Assembly: GCA_947625155.1 (NCBI GenBank)
Contig: CANQNG010000002.1
Location: 1-64,000 of the forward strand
DNA from: an uncultured Clostridia bacterium
Lineage (GTDB): Bacteria > Bacillota > Clostridia > Oscillospirales > Ruminococcaceae
DNA length: 64,000 bases
Reading direction: 5' to 3'
Positions 1 through 8,823 of the stretch are shown one piece after another. Numbering within the stretch: position 1 is the first letter of the stretch; each line of letters starts with the position of its first letter. The notes under the pieces were generated by a model. The model had not been told where the DNA came from. It made no database searches and worked only from the letters and a program-made list of their open reading frames with translations. The position numbers and the translations under genes are program-made.

Positions 1-184
1 TAATTAAAACCTCCATTGTAGTGCCTTTCTTAATTATACACTATTTTGGAGGTTTACACAAGATTTGGGATTGAGTCCAATATGATGAGACCGGCAAAAG
101 CAACTGTCGGTCTTATCTACATTGTAGTACGATCCTGTTCATCTGTCAAGAGGGGCTAGCCCCTAGGAGTGGCTAATAGCGTTG

Positions 185-883
185 TTAAAGAAAATCAACG
201 ACAGAGAAAGAAAGTTCACCGGTTTTTTTACGCTGACGGTATTTATATTTAGCCAAGCCGAAGCGATTGTAAGCATCAATGAATACAGCCACAACAGCAT
301 AAAGTGTTTCAATTTTTCGAGCAAAGCATCTGCTTCTTCTTGCAAGGACAGGAATATAATGACGTAAATCAGCATTTATGCTTTCAACATTATGTGTATC
401 TTTTTTATCTCGTATATTACGAATGTGCCTGCCCGGAAAAACAACATCCATGTATCCGAAGTATCCATCAGTATAATAAAAATCAGCTTCAGGTGAATTG
501 TCAACAATATTTTGTATTCGTTCACTCGATTTATCAGACGCAGCATCAAAACCGACGATCAAACGTGGATCTCGGCTTATCATCGTTATTAAATAAACAT
601 TTTCACGAGTTTCCGAATTACCTTTTCTTCCTACAAACCAATAGAGTTCATCTAATTCACGCTCTGATGGCAAATTTTCAATCTCAACATCAACCTCAAC
701 GTCAAGATTTAGTTTTTTTATCCAGTTATAGACATTAGCTTTATTCATGCCTAAAATTTTGCCTACACCTCGTCCGCTTACTCCGGAATAATACATTTTC
801 ATTGCCAGTTTTTTCGTTTCATCAGAATATTCATGCTTTTTTGGATCAATTGTATACCTTATACCGCAATCTTTACCTTGCAT
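185..883 (-). CDS. IS1-family transposase, InsB-like DDE domain
   Basis: ELDELYWFVGRK, YYTDGYFGY and NVESINADLRHYIPVLARRSRCFARKIETL match the IS1 InsB layout (EMDEQWGYVGAK / WMTDGWPLY / [29 protein letters not shown]). Confidence 0.85.
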   Translation of the reverse strand: MQGKDCGIRYTIDPKKHEYSDETKKLAMKMYYSGVSGRGVGKILGMNKANVYNWIKKLNLDVEVDVEIENLPSERELDELYWFVGRKGNSETRENVYLITMISRDPRLIVGFDAASDKSSERIQNIVDNSPEADFYYTDGYFGYMDVVFPGRHIRNIRDKKDTHNVESINADLRHYIPVLARRSRCFARKIETLYAVVAVFIDAYNRFGLAKYKYRQRKKTGELSFSVVDFL

Positions 884-981
884 CGCTGAGTTCCTGACCT
901 ATTATATCTTATCTTAATTTGATTTTCTTGTTTCTTGCAATTCGGACATATTTTTCCTTCTTCTATTGTTGCTTTTCTCAT
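859..981 (-). CDS. InsA-like zinc-finger N-terminal ORF of the IS1 element (40 aa)
   Basis: Translated by eye: MRKATIEEGKICPNCKKQENQIKIRYNRSGTQRCKVKIAV*; overlaps the transposase ORF in another frame; RBS aaggag upstream. Confidence 0.65.
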   Translation of the reverse strand: MRKATIEEGKICPNCKKQENQIKIRYNRSGTQRCKVKIAV

Positions 982-1059
982 TTCCTTCAACTCCTTATGG
1001 CTTTTCTTTTATTATACCATAATATTCGCCAATTGTCCACTCCTTTTCTTTTCAGAGGG

Positions 1060-1088
1060 TTGACATTTACCACCTTGTATGGTATAAT
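1060..1088 (+). promoter_or_regulatory. sigma-A type promoter for VOC gene
   Basis: TTGACA - 17 nt - TATAAT. Confidence 0.8.
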
Positions 1089-1137
1089 TATAAAGTAAAG
1101 ACATACACTACAAATCAGAATTTGGAGGTATCGTATT

Positions 1138-1548
1138 ATGAGATTGGACGGCTTTGGATTATTTGTTGAAGATATGGCGAAAATGATTCGCTTTTATAGA
1201 GATGTACTTGGCTTTGAGATCAAAGAAGCGGAAGATACATCTAATGTATATCTTGTAAAAGATGGGACGTTGTTTCTGTTGTACGGCAGAAATGACTTTG
1301 AGAAAATGACTGATCGCAGATATGATCATATCAAAGGATTCAACGGTCATTTTGAAATAGCACTTTATGTTGATACATTTGAAGAAGTTGATAAAGCATT
1401 TAGTAAAGCTGTAGAAAAAGGTGCTACTCCTGTACTGGAACCGGAACTTGAACCTTGGGGACAGAGAACTTGTTATATTGCTGATCCTGAAGGCAATTTA
1501 ATAGAGATAGGTTCTTGGAATAAGCCTTACGAAGAAAAGGATTCATAA
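1138..1548 (+). CDS. VOC (glyoxalase/bleomycin-resistance) family protein
   Basis: FVEDMAKMIRFYRDVLGFEI...CYIADPEGNLIEIGSW; RBS ggaggt upstream. Confidence 0.9.
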   Translation: MRLDGFGLFVEDMAKMIRFYRDVLGFEIKEAEDTSNVYLVKDGTLFLLYGRNDFEKMTDRRYDHIKGFNGHFEIALYVDTFEEVDKAFSKAVEKGATPVLEPELEPWGQRTCYIADPEGNLIEIGSWNKPYEEKDS

Positions 1549-2104
1549 ATTATGATTCTTCGGAAAAACAATGTATATCAGAACAGCAGCACAGCATTGA
1601 CAGCATACAGATTCCACGCTACGCTTTCAATTTTAGGAGTATGAACTATCGACATTATTGAAACCCGATCATGCTGAAAATGCTGATAGTTCAGATTTCT
1701 CAGAATATGGGTCATGCACCTTTTGGACTTTTTGTGAGACAAAAGGTGCAAAAAGCCCAAAAGACAGATATCTGCAATTCTCTGAACGTGAACTTTGCAC
1801 ATTTTCCACATTTTGAATCTGCAAAGTGTGCAAAATGCGAAAAGTTCAGATTTCCCATAATTCAGGGGCATAACAAATCCAATTATTCAATAGTGCATCA
1901 GCTATAGGGGGGCAATACATATTTACAAAGCGGAATACATAGATTTGGCACAAAACAAATGCATTTATACAAATACTATATCGTAGCTTTCAACCATTTT
2001 ACAAGTGATAGTAAATATGATATACGCAACTCCATTTATGCTCAATACGCAAAGTGTTTCGATAATCGACATTCTATGCCTTGATGTGTGCTGTTTTTTG
2101 AATT

Positions 2105-2500
2105 TTAATCATTTTGGGACACTGCCCGGTATTCGTTGAATTCAGGACTGAGAAAACCACGCACATTTTCGAGCATAACAGCACGGGGCGTATCTCTCCG
2201 ATCAGCCGAATCGCTTTTGGAAACAGATCTCTCATCATCGCCACCAAGCTGCTTTCCTGCTACCGAAAATGGAGAACATGGAACGCCACCTGCTAAAAGA
2301 TCCACCCCTTTATATGGACGACCGTCAAAATTATGCACATCTGCACAAATAACATTCCATTCAGGACGATTTTCTTTTAGAGCTTTGCAATATTCTTCAT
2401 ATTTTACCAAAGCTACATGGACAAAGCCAGCCATTGCCAGACCGAGTGCCTGTCCGCCTGCTCCAGCGCATATTTCCACACATGTTAGCAGTTTTTGCAT
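2105..2500 (-). pseudogene. Truncated and frameshifted DNA (cytosine-5) methyltransferase
   Basis: EICAGAGGQALGL (motif I), GGVPCSPFSVAGKQLGGDDER (motif IV), AVMLENVRGFLSPEFNEY; the segment between is out of frame (DLFPKAIRLIGEIRP readable in another frame) and the C-terminal half is absent. Confidence 0.8.
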
Positions 2501-2757
2501 TGTGTTTACTTCCTGATAAAGCTAAGACACAGGCTTTATGCTTTGCGGATCAGGCTGTGATACCGTAACATCAATAAAGTCATAGGGATCTAAAAGTAAA
2601 GCAGCACATACAGCAAGTCCGATCCGCATAGATGCTCCTGCGAGATTTTTGTGTCAAAGTCAATACGAAATGCAAAATTACTGAAAAGAGATCCGATCTC
2701 TTATGCAGGCTTATGTTGGGTCTATCACAACAAATGATTGATATTTCTTAAAAGCTC

Positions 2758-2786
2758 TTGAAAATTCCGGAAAAGTGTAGTATAAT
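2758..2786 (+). promoter_or_regulatory. sigma-A type promoter
   Basis: TTGAAA - 17 nt - TATAAT. Confidence 0.75.
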
Positions 2787-2823
2787 AGAAACAGGACGAT
2801 CTATCCGGAAGGAGCGCATAACA

Positions 2824-2994
2824 ATGGCAGAAAAACTGGTGGAACTATCAGGGCTTATCAATGATATGCCAAAGCAGAACGAGACGTTTTCAGCGGAATT
2901 GTACATCGACCATTGCGGAAGAACAGTGAAGTTTGATTTTCAGAAAATACATAACAGGAGGAAAGTGTATGAAGATCCAAGAGTTCAGAAATAA
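2824..2994 (+). CDS. small hypothetical protein (56 aa)
   Basis: ATG after RBS ggaaggagcg; overlaps the next ORF. Confidence 0.55.
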   Translation: MAEKLVELSGLINDMPKQNETFSAELYIDHCGRTVKFDFQKIHNRRKVYEDPRVQK

Positions 2995-3958
2995 AATGAA
3001 GCATTGCAAAAGAGAGGATGTCGAAAAAATCGCTGCGGGGCTGTATAAGCTGCTTCCAAAGAATAAAAAAGAAACAGATGCTGACCCGATGATCGAGGAG
3101 ATCATGTCCGGCGGGGCTGCATCTGCTTCCGGCAAAAAGAAAGCACCTGTTGTAGATCTTGACACGCTGAAAGATCAGATCGAAACATTTCTGCAATATG
3201 TTGACAATGGATATTACCACGAGCCAAACCGTGTTGTTCCGAAAGCAAAGCGTTCAAAATGGCGATTTGAGGTCAAAAATTACATCAAGATGATAAATGA
3301 GATCCCTGTCGATGGTGAAAATGGTGCAGGATCCGCACAACTGCTGAGAGGGATCTACAAAAGACTGGCGTATGGATGCGGTCACTATATTTTTCCCTCG
3401 GATGATCCGTTCCGATCCATCGGGAAACGGCAGCCGGAATTTTATGATATGCTGATACGGCGAACTTTTGCCACAGGTTTTACAGATGAGGATCTGAAAA
3501 ATATGCTGGAGGATGCAACGCTCGTATATACCGACAGAAACTCGCTTCACATCGAAATGGAAGCCATCTACGCTAATATGCTCCCGACGACTGATCTCAA
3601 ATATAAAGCGATAGCGTTTATCAAGGAATATGTGGGACACTATGAAGCTGAGCTCAAAGCAGACAAGAAACATTCGCATGATGAATACTATCTCAAAGCC
3701 TATATTGGGGAAATGTGCAAAACGCTGCTGCTTATCTCGATGTCCCTTTGTGAGCCGGAAGAGGGTGTTGCTTATTACTGGCAGCACGTCCATGATCACC
3801 GTCCGGAGATCACTCTGTACAAGATCCTGTATACGATCGGTCATTACGGAGATGACAAGCTATGGATCAGTGTTTATGAAGATGGGCTTCAGAAAGGGAT
3901 ACAACCAAGAGATACACTTGAAATGCGCTATCGGGAGCTAAAAAAGAGCAGTAAATGA
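2969..3958 (+). CDS. hypothetical protein
   Basis: 330-aa ORF, strong RBS (aggaggaaagtg); no family recognised. Confidence 0.75.
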   Translation: MKIQEFRNKMKHCKREDVEKIAAGLYKLLPKNKKETDADPMIEEIMSGGAASASGKKKAPVVDLDTLKDQIETFLQYVDNGYYHEPNRVVPKAKRSKWRFEVKNYIKMINEIPVDGENGAGSAQLLRGIYKRLAYGCGHYIFPSDDPFRSIGKRQPEFYDMLIRRTFATGFTDEDLKNMLEDATLVYTDRNSLHIEMEAIYANMLPTTDLKYKAIAFIKEYVGHYEAELKADKKHSHDEYYLKAYIGEMCKTLLLISMSLCEPEEGVAYYWQHVHDHRPEITLYKILYTIGHYGDDKLWISVYEDGLQKGIQPRDTLEMRYRELKKSSK

Positions 3959-4009
3959 CCGTATTCCTGTCCGAACTGATATCACATAATACACCGATAC
4001 ACTTCACCT

Positions 4010-4200
4010 CATGTGATCGTTTCTACACTGCCGATCTCCGTATAAACAGCACCATACTTTCCGAAATCGGAGCGCATCAGCGAAATTTTCTGAACTGTCA
4101 TGCTTGCATTGCGTACAACAATACCTTTGAGATCATATCGGCTCTGTGCATCCCGCAGCAGCGTGATATGCGGATGGAACTTCTTCTTATCAGCTCCAAT
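4010..4200 (-). pseudogene. 2'-5' RNA ligase (2H phosphoesterase)-like C-terminal remnant
   Basis: Minus-frame reading CAEKIGADKKKFHPHITLLRDAQSRYDLKGIVVRNASMTVQKISLMRSDFGKYGAVYTEIGSVETIT* with an HxT motif and no N-terminal half. Confidence 0.5.
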
Positions 4201-4407
4201 TTTTTCTGCACACTGGATGCAAGTTCGTGCTGTTCCTGAACAGTCAGTGGATCCCCATTTTTCAGCGGTTCTTCCAGTGGCTTTGTGTCAATAAATTTAC
4301 GCTTGCATTCCTTTGTCTGCAATTTGCGTTCAGTTTCAGATTTTTTTGATGAAGTTCCTTGATCCTCTGCTGAATGTACCCAAAAACAACATCGGTAAGT
4401 ATCTCAA

Positions 4408-4752
4408 ATGGATAAAAATGAATTTATGTGTGCCCTGACATTATATAATAATGATGATGATAAAGTATCATTTTTAGAATTTTATCATGTCCTTACTGAG
4501 GATCATACGAATGATCATCCTGTCGTGTACATAGTTTTTTCGGAGAACATATTTGTACAAGGTGTTCAGGAGGGCATTTCCATGGAACAGGTTTATGCGA
4601 TATGGGGGCAGCCTTCTGAATGGACGGATAGTCATAAGCTTGCCTACTATTATAACGTTCCAGATAAGCGGATCCTTTTATCAGTTAATGATGAAGGAAA
4701 TGTATCATCAATGGATATTTTCTTTGAATATCAAGAAACGGAGGGATCATAA
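4408..4752 (+). CDS. hypothetical protein
   Basis: 114-aa ORF with natural composition; weak RBS. Confidence 0.45.
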   Translation: MDKNEFMCALTLYNNDDDKVSFLEFYHVLTEDHTNDHPVVYIVFSENIFVQGVQEGISMEQVYAIWGQPSEWTDSHKLAYYYNVPDKRILLSVNDEGNVSSMDIFFEYQETEGS

Positions 4753-4770
4753 AGAAACGGAGGGATCATA
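4733..4770 (+). repeat. 19-bp exact tandem duplication
   Basis: aagaaacggagggatcata x2. Confidence 0.9.
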
Positions 4771-4862
4771 ATGACACAGGAAGAATTTAGGAACGAGATC
4801 CTGAAACAGGTAATTAGGATAGATACTATCTAAAGAACGCCCTATCTTGTCAGAAAAAGCCA

Positions 4863-4896
4863 AAGACCGACACAGAGAGGAACCTGTGCCGGTCTT
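4863..4896. terminator. hairpin terminator
   Basis: aagaccgacacag-agaggaac-ctgtgccggtctt. Confidence 0.6.
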
Positions 4897-4947
4897 GTTT
4901 GCATCATCCGATCATTATGTGGATCGTGTCAATTTACCGCATAGCGG

Positions 4948-5478
4948 TCAGCAGTTTTTTTTCATGACGGCAAGATCAAACACATTGATGCACTCATCTT
5001 CCCAAAGATCGCCTGCTTTCCAGTCCGCAAGCTCCGTATCCGGCACAGAAAGCAGCCATTTCTGCATCAGAACGATGTCCGCCATGTCAAATTTCCCATC
5101 CGCATTGACATCTCCACGAATGCTGCGCCCCGTGGCAAGGGCAATGTAGCAGACGTTGCTTCCGTTTCCGCCGTTCGTACCGAGAGTGAATGTCTCACCC
5201 GCTTTCAGGTCAGCAAACCAGTCCGGCAGCCCCATGTCTACCACTCTCGTATCTGTTGCAATGTAAAGCGTCATATCCGCACCGGCTGTGAATGTGCCCA
5301 GTGCCTTCTCATACATTTTGGAATCGCACGCTGTCCGCACAGCTTCTGCGCCCTTCAATCTTGCCGGGAGAGAGGCAATAGTAATATCACGGTCACCGAA
5401 CAGCACAGAGCCTTCCCCGAAGTCCTCATAGATCGACCAGTCACCACGATTTTCCTTGTCTTTTAGAACAGTAGGCAT
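4948..5478 (-). pseudogene. 3' fragment of disrupted GH98 gene: accessory module plus C-terminal dockerin
   Basis: GDVNADGKFDMADIVLMQKWLL...AGDLWEDECINVFDLAVMKK dockerin pair; no start/signal peptide; in line with the GH98/CBM ORF across the 5.5-6.43 kb insert. Confidence 0.7.
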
Positions 5479-5521
5479 ATAGAAGTTTCAAGTAAAAACG
5501 AAAGACTAATGCAGCAGGCTA

Positions 5522-5558
5522 AGCAGGCACTTCTCAAGTGAGAAGTGCCTGCTTTTTT
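5522..5558 (+). terminator. Rho-independent terminator
   Basis: agcaggcacttctc-aagt-gagaagtgcctgct then T tail. Confidence 0.8.
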
Positions 5559-5568
5559 CAGAAAACTA

Positions 5569-5597
5569 TTGACTTTTTCAACAGGGTAGTATATAAT
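5569..5597 (+). promoter_or_regulatory. sigma-A type promoter
   Basis: TTGACT - 17 nt - TATAAT. Confidence 0.75.
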
Positions 5598-5686
5598 TGG
5601 TAATGGATGTTTTGAGAACTGATCGCAAAGCACTCAGAACGGGTATGAACTGATGAGATATTAGCGATATTCAGAGGTACAACAAA

Positions 5687-6394
5687 ATGAATATAGATGC
5701 GTTTGAAATAAAAATAGATACTTCATCATGCGGATCAATCATAACAGCATACGATTCACTATTGAATGATACTTGGTATTACAGCGACTTATCCTTTGAA
5801 AGTGGTAAAATTTATGGTTTAGTAAGTGAATATGGTCAAGGTTGTGAATTCCTTTCCTACTTTCTCGGAGGAAGAGTTACATTTGATAACGTAAAAATAC
5901 TCTTCAATGGCAGTTTGATTTCTCAGGATGAGCTAAAGAAAATCAGCTGGAATTTAGAACCTTATCGAGAAAATTATGGAAATAAGATTGTCAGAAAATC
6001 GATTGAAAAAGCTTTGAAGACCGCATCAAGCAGTATGTATTTCCGGGATTTAGCAGAACGATTTGGACTTACTCCCGGACGGTATGACCGGAAATTCATT
6101 CATCTTAGTGGAGAACGCTGGCGTGCAGCTGCTGCTCTGGGATATGCCATGAATAGGAGAATTTATTTTTCTCCATATGAACCAAGTGATTTTTATTATC
6201 AGATGTGTGGTTCAAGTTTATTGAAGTGTCTCAGAGAATTAACGGATAATGGGGCTTTGATCGTTCTTCCATCCGGCAGTGATACTTTTATCAGACATAT
6301 TGTAGATGAAGTGATATATCTTGACAGAAGTTATGATATTGATTCTTTAAAATCATTTTATTCAAAACAATGGAATGCGGATTGGATAAAATAA
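5687..6394 (+). CDS. degenerate ABC-type ATPase-like protein
   Basis: Signature-like HLSGERWRAAAALGYAMNRRIYFSPYEPSD (cf. LSGGQ...LDEP) but the P-loop position reads GLVSEYGQGCEFL without GKS/T. Confidence 0.55.
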   Translation: MNIDAFEIKIDTSSCGSIITAYDSLLNDTWYYSDLSFESGKIYGLVSEYGQGCEFLSYFLGGRVTFDNVKILFNGSLISQDELKKISWNLEPYRENYGNKIVRKSIEKALKTASSSMYFRDLAERFGLTPGRYDRKFIHLSGERWRAAAALGYAMNRRIYFSPYEPSDFYYQMCGSSLLKCLRELTDNGALIVLPSGSDTFIRHIVDEVIYLDRSYDIDSLKSFYSKQWNADWIK

Positions 6395-6429
6395 GTGTAG
6401 ATATTTCTTGTATTGCGGAGAGTATTCCA

Positions 6430-8626
6430 TGAAAAGAGGTGCTTTTCAGGGTAAGGTCTTTGAACTTTTCCCCATTTACATAGAGCGCCGTGCTGTCAAT
6501 ATCCGAGACCGCAGAATACCGCAGTGCCAAATCAAATGTGCCTGCCTTTGTGGTGTTCACATAGTCACGCACAGCCGCCGTGTCCTTCGTACCGAATTTC
6601 ATGAAGCCCTGTCCCCAGCAGCCGGTCACACCGCTCGTGCAGGCATTGGTGACATTGCCCTCGATGTTCATGCGGTCGAAATTCTCCGCTTCATACTGAC
6701 GGATACCCGTGTAAAATTCCGGGAATGCCGGCGCACTCTGCTTGGCTTCCTGATAGGCAGTCAGCCTGTCTGTTTCCGTTCCGGAACAGTTCACACGGAT
6801 GTCCACCGGTCCGTTGTGCGCTACAATCAGTGTAAATGTCCCGTCTGCATACGATGCGGACAGCTTGCTTTCCGGCTGCCGGATGCCTGTATCCTTGTAG
6901 GTGAATGTAGACTCTTCCGCACAGCCGTAAATTTTGAAAACGTCCGTTTTCAGCGTGTCAGCCGCCTCTTCATCGTAATTATCCAGCCAGAAGTCAATGT
7001 GGTCGGCATATTCATTGATCAGCCCCGAACCATAGCGGGAATATTTCACTTCCAACTCCTTGCAGGTGTTGTATTTGAGCTGTAAATAGCCGCCAGCCTC
7101 CGTGTCGGTCTTGAATGGATCGTAAGTTACCCATGTGTTTTCATTCCGCCCGGCATAGCAGTTGCCCCAATATTCAGACGGATAGAGCGTGTTGGATTCC
7201 TCCTGCTTTGCCTCGATGGAGTTCCAGCGTGCAGCGATCTCGGACTGTTTGATCTGTACCGGGATCGACTTGGCAAGGTCATCTGTAAGGGCATATACAA
7301 CAGGGATCGTCTGATAACGTCCGGTCGATTTGAAGGGGTTATGATTGTCTTTGAGGTCGCCGTCCTTATCCGCACGGTACAGCCCCTCGAACATATTCTT
7401 GCAGATGCAGTATTTCTCATCGTTGCTGCCGCTGTTCACGTCTTGGATCACAACAACTTTCGTGCGTTCGATGACCTCTTCCCGTGTGGGGATGCGGATC
7501 GAGCCGTCAATAAACTTCCGGTAAATGCCGATGAAGTCATTGACAAACTGATCATAGAAAGACCAGCTCCGGACTTCGTAGCCATCTGCATCCTTCGTCG
7601 TCCAGTTCTCCTTGATGCAGTCAGCCCAGATCAGTTCCGGACCGTCCACGACCGTCATGCCATTCTGCTCCATGCGTTCCATGAGAATGGGCAACGCTGT
7701 GGAAAGCCGATACTGATCTTTGGTCTGCGGGTCAAGGTCGCCGCCGTTCCACGGGTAGTCAGTCCACCCCGTATCGTCCCAGCGCACGCCGAAATTGCCG
7801 CAATACCCGGAGATATATGCTCCATATACCTCACTTTCCACAGCGGAGATATAGCCGGACTGCGTGTTTTTTTCCTCTAAAATGAGGTTCTGCGCATAGG
7901 TGCGGCTCGCCTTTTCCCAGATGGCATTGGTTTTCAGCATAGCGATCGGGTTGAGCTGTGAACCCCACTGGTTCTCGCACCAGCTAATATCGAGATAGCC
8001 GCCGTACTTGTTGCAGAGTTTCAGCAATGCGGAGAAATGGTCATACCTCTGCTGATAGGTCACAGGAAAATCCGCCGATGCAAAACCCCAGAACTGTTCA
8101 CAATAATTATAGCCGAGAAAATTCGGATAGTCCCGGAAAAATTCCCCGAAGATCGTATTGTCCAGATCTTCATCTGCACCGTAGTCAGGGAAATGGCACT
8201 GTCCGCCGCTCGCTGGCTGGATCATCGTCCAGACACCCTTATCAGCACAGGCTTTCATCCAGGAACGGGCACATTCCACACCGTCCTGCACCATCAGCCA
8301 GCGGTGTTCCGTGCTGCTCCAGTTGATGGAGAGAGACAGATTGAACACGACATAAGGCAGGATATCCCCCGGCACAAGGTCGATGATCTTCTCCGGGTCG
8401 GCATAGTTCCACGAATCAATGTGAACGATCCACATCGGCGCTTCGTTAGAGACATCCCGGCGGAAACTGCCTGCCGCACTTGCCGTCATCGGCTCCGCAT
8501 CGAGCCAAAGCCCGGCAAGTATCTGTCCGACATTCCTGTTTTCTCCCTGCTCCGGCAGACCGCCTGACAGAAAGTCGGAAGCCATTACCCCTGCGAGGAG
8601 CAGACTGCATAGTTTTTTCTTAACAT
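6430..8626 (-). pseudogene. Glycoside hydrolase family 98-like protein with CBM, truncated and with a frameshifted signal peptide
   Basis: EAPMWIVHIDSWNYADPEKIIDLVPGDILPYVVFNLSLSI...QPASGGQCHFPDY GH98-like; CBM35/6-like YEAENFDRMNIEGN...; CBM cut at about 6430; RBS and start at 8626 are out of frame with the ORF because of a 6-A run. Confidence 0.75.
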
Positions 8627-8758
8627 ACCCAAAAACCTCCCTTATTTGAGAAACATTTTATTGATTATATTATAGCATGATCTTTCTGTTTGGTCAATAG
8701 TTTGAACAGAAAAAACGCCGTTTATAGAATGAAAACACTAAAAATTTAGCTAATGTCA

Positions 8759-8787
8759 TTGACTTTATCAGGACAATATGCTATAAT
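8759..8787 (+). promoter_or_regulatory. sigma-A type promoter for fhs
   Basis: TTGACT - 17 nt - TATAAT. Confidence 0.8.
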
Positions 8788-8823
8788 AGATATATCCTGA
8801 GACCCATGGAGGAGGTCATTGCT

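Larger units (their letters stand above)
165..1044 (-). mobile_element. IS1-family insertion sequence (about 880 bp)
   Basis: IS1 InsB-like transposase plus upstream zinc-finger ORF; imperfect terminal inverted repeats aggagtggctaat-agcg (165 onward) versus aggagtggacaattggcg (reverse complement of sequence ending at 1044). No convincing target-site duplication. Confidence 0.75.

Noticed and set aside
165-1044. Target-site duplication flanking the IS1 element
   Set aside because: Flanks (gctagcccct versus tttcttttcag) do not match.
6408-7880. Plus-strand ORFs over the GH98 region
   Set aside because: Shadow ORFs; minus strand shows clear GH98/CBM content.
8640-8823. THF riboswitch upstream of fhs
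   Set aside because: Leader from promoter to start codon is too short (about 35 nt) and lacks conserved elements.
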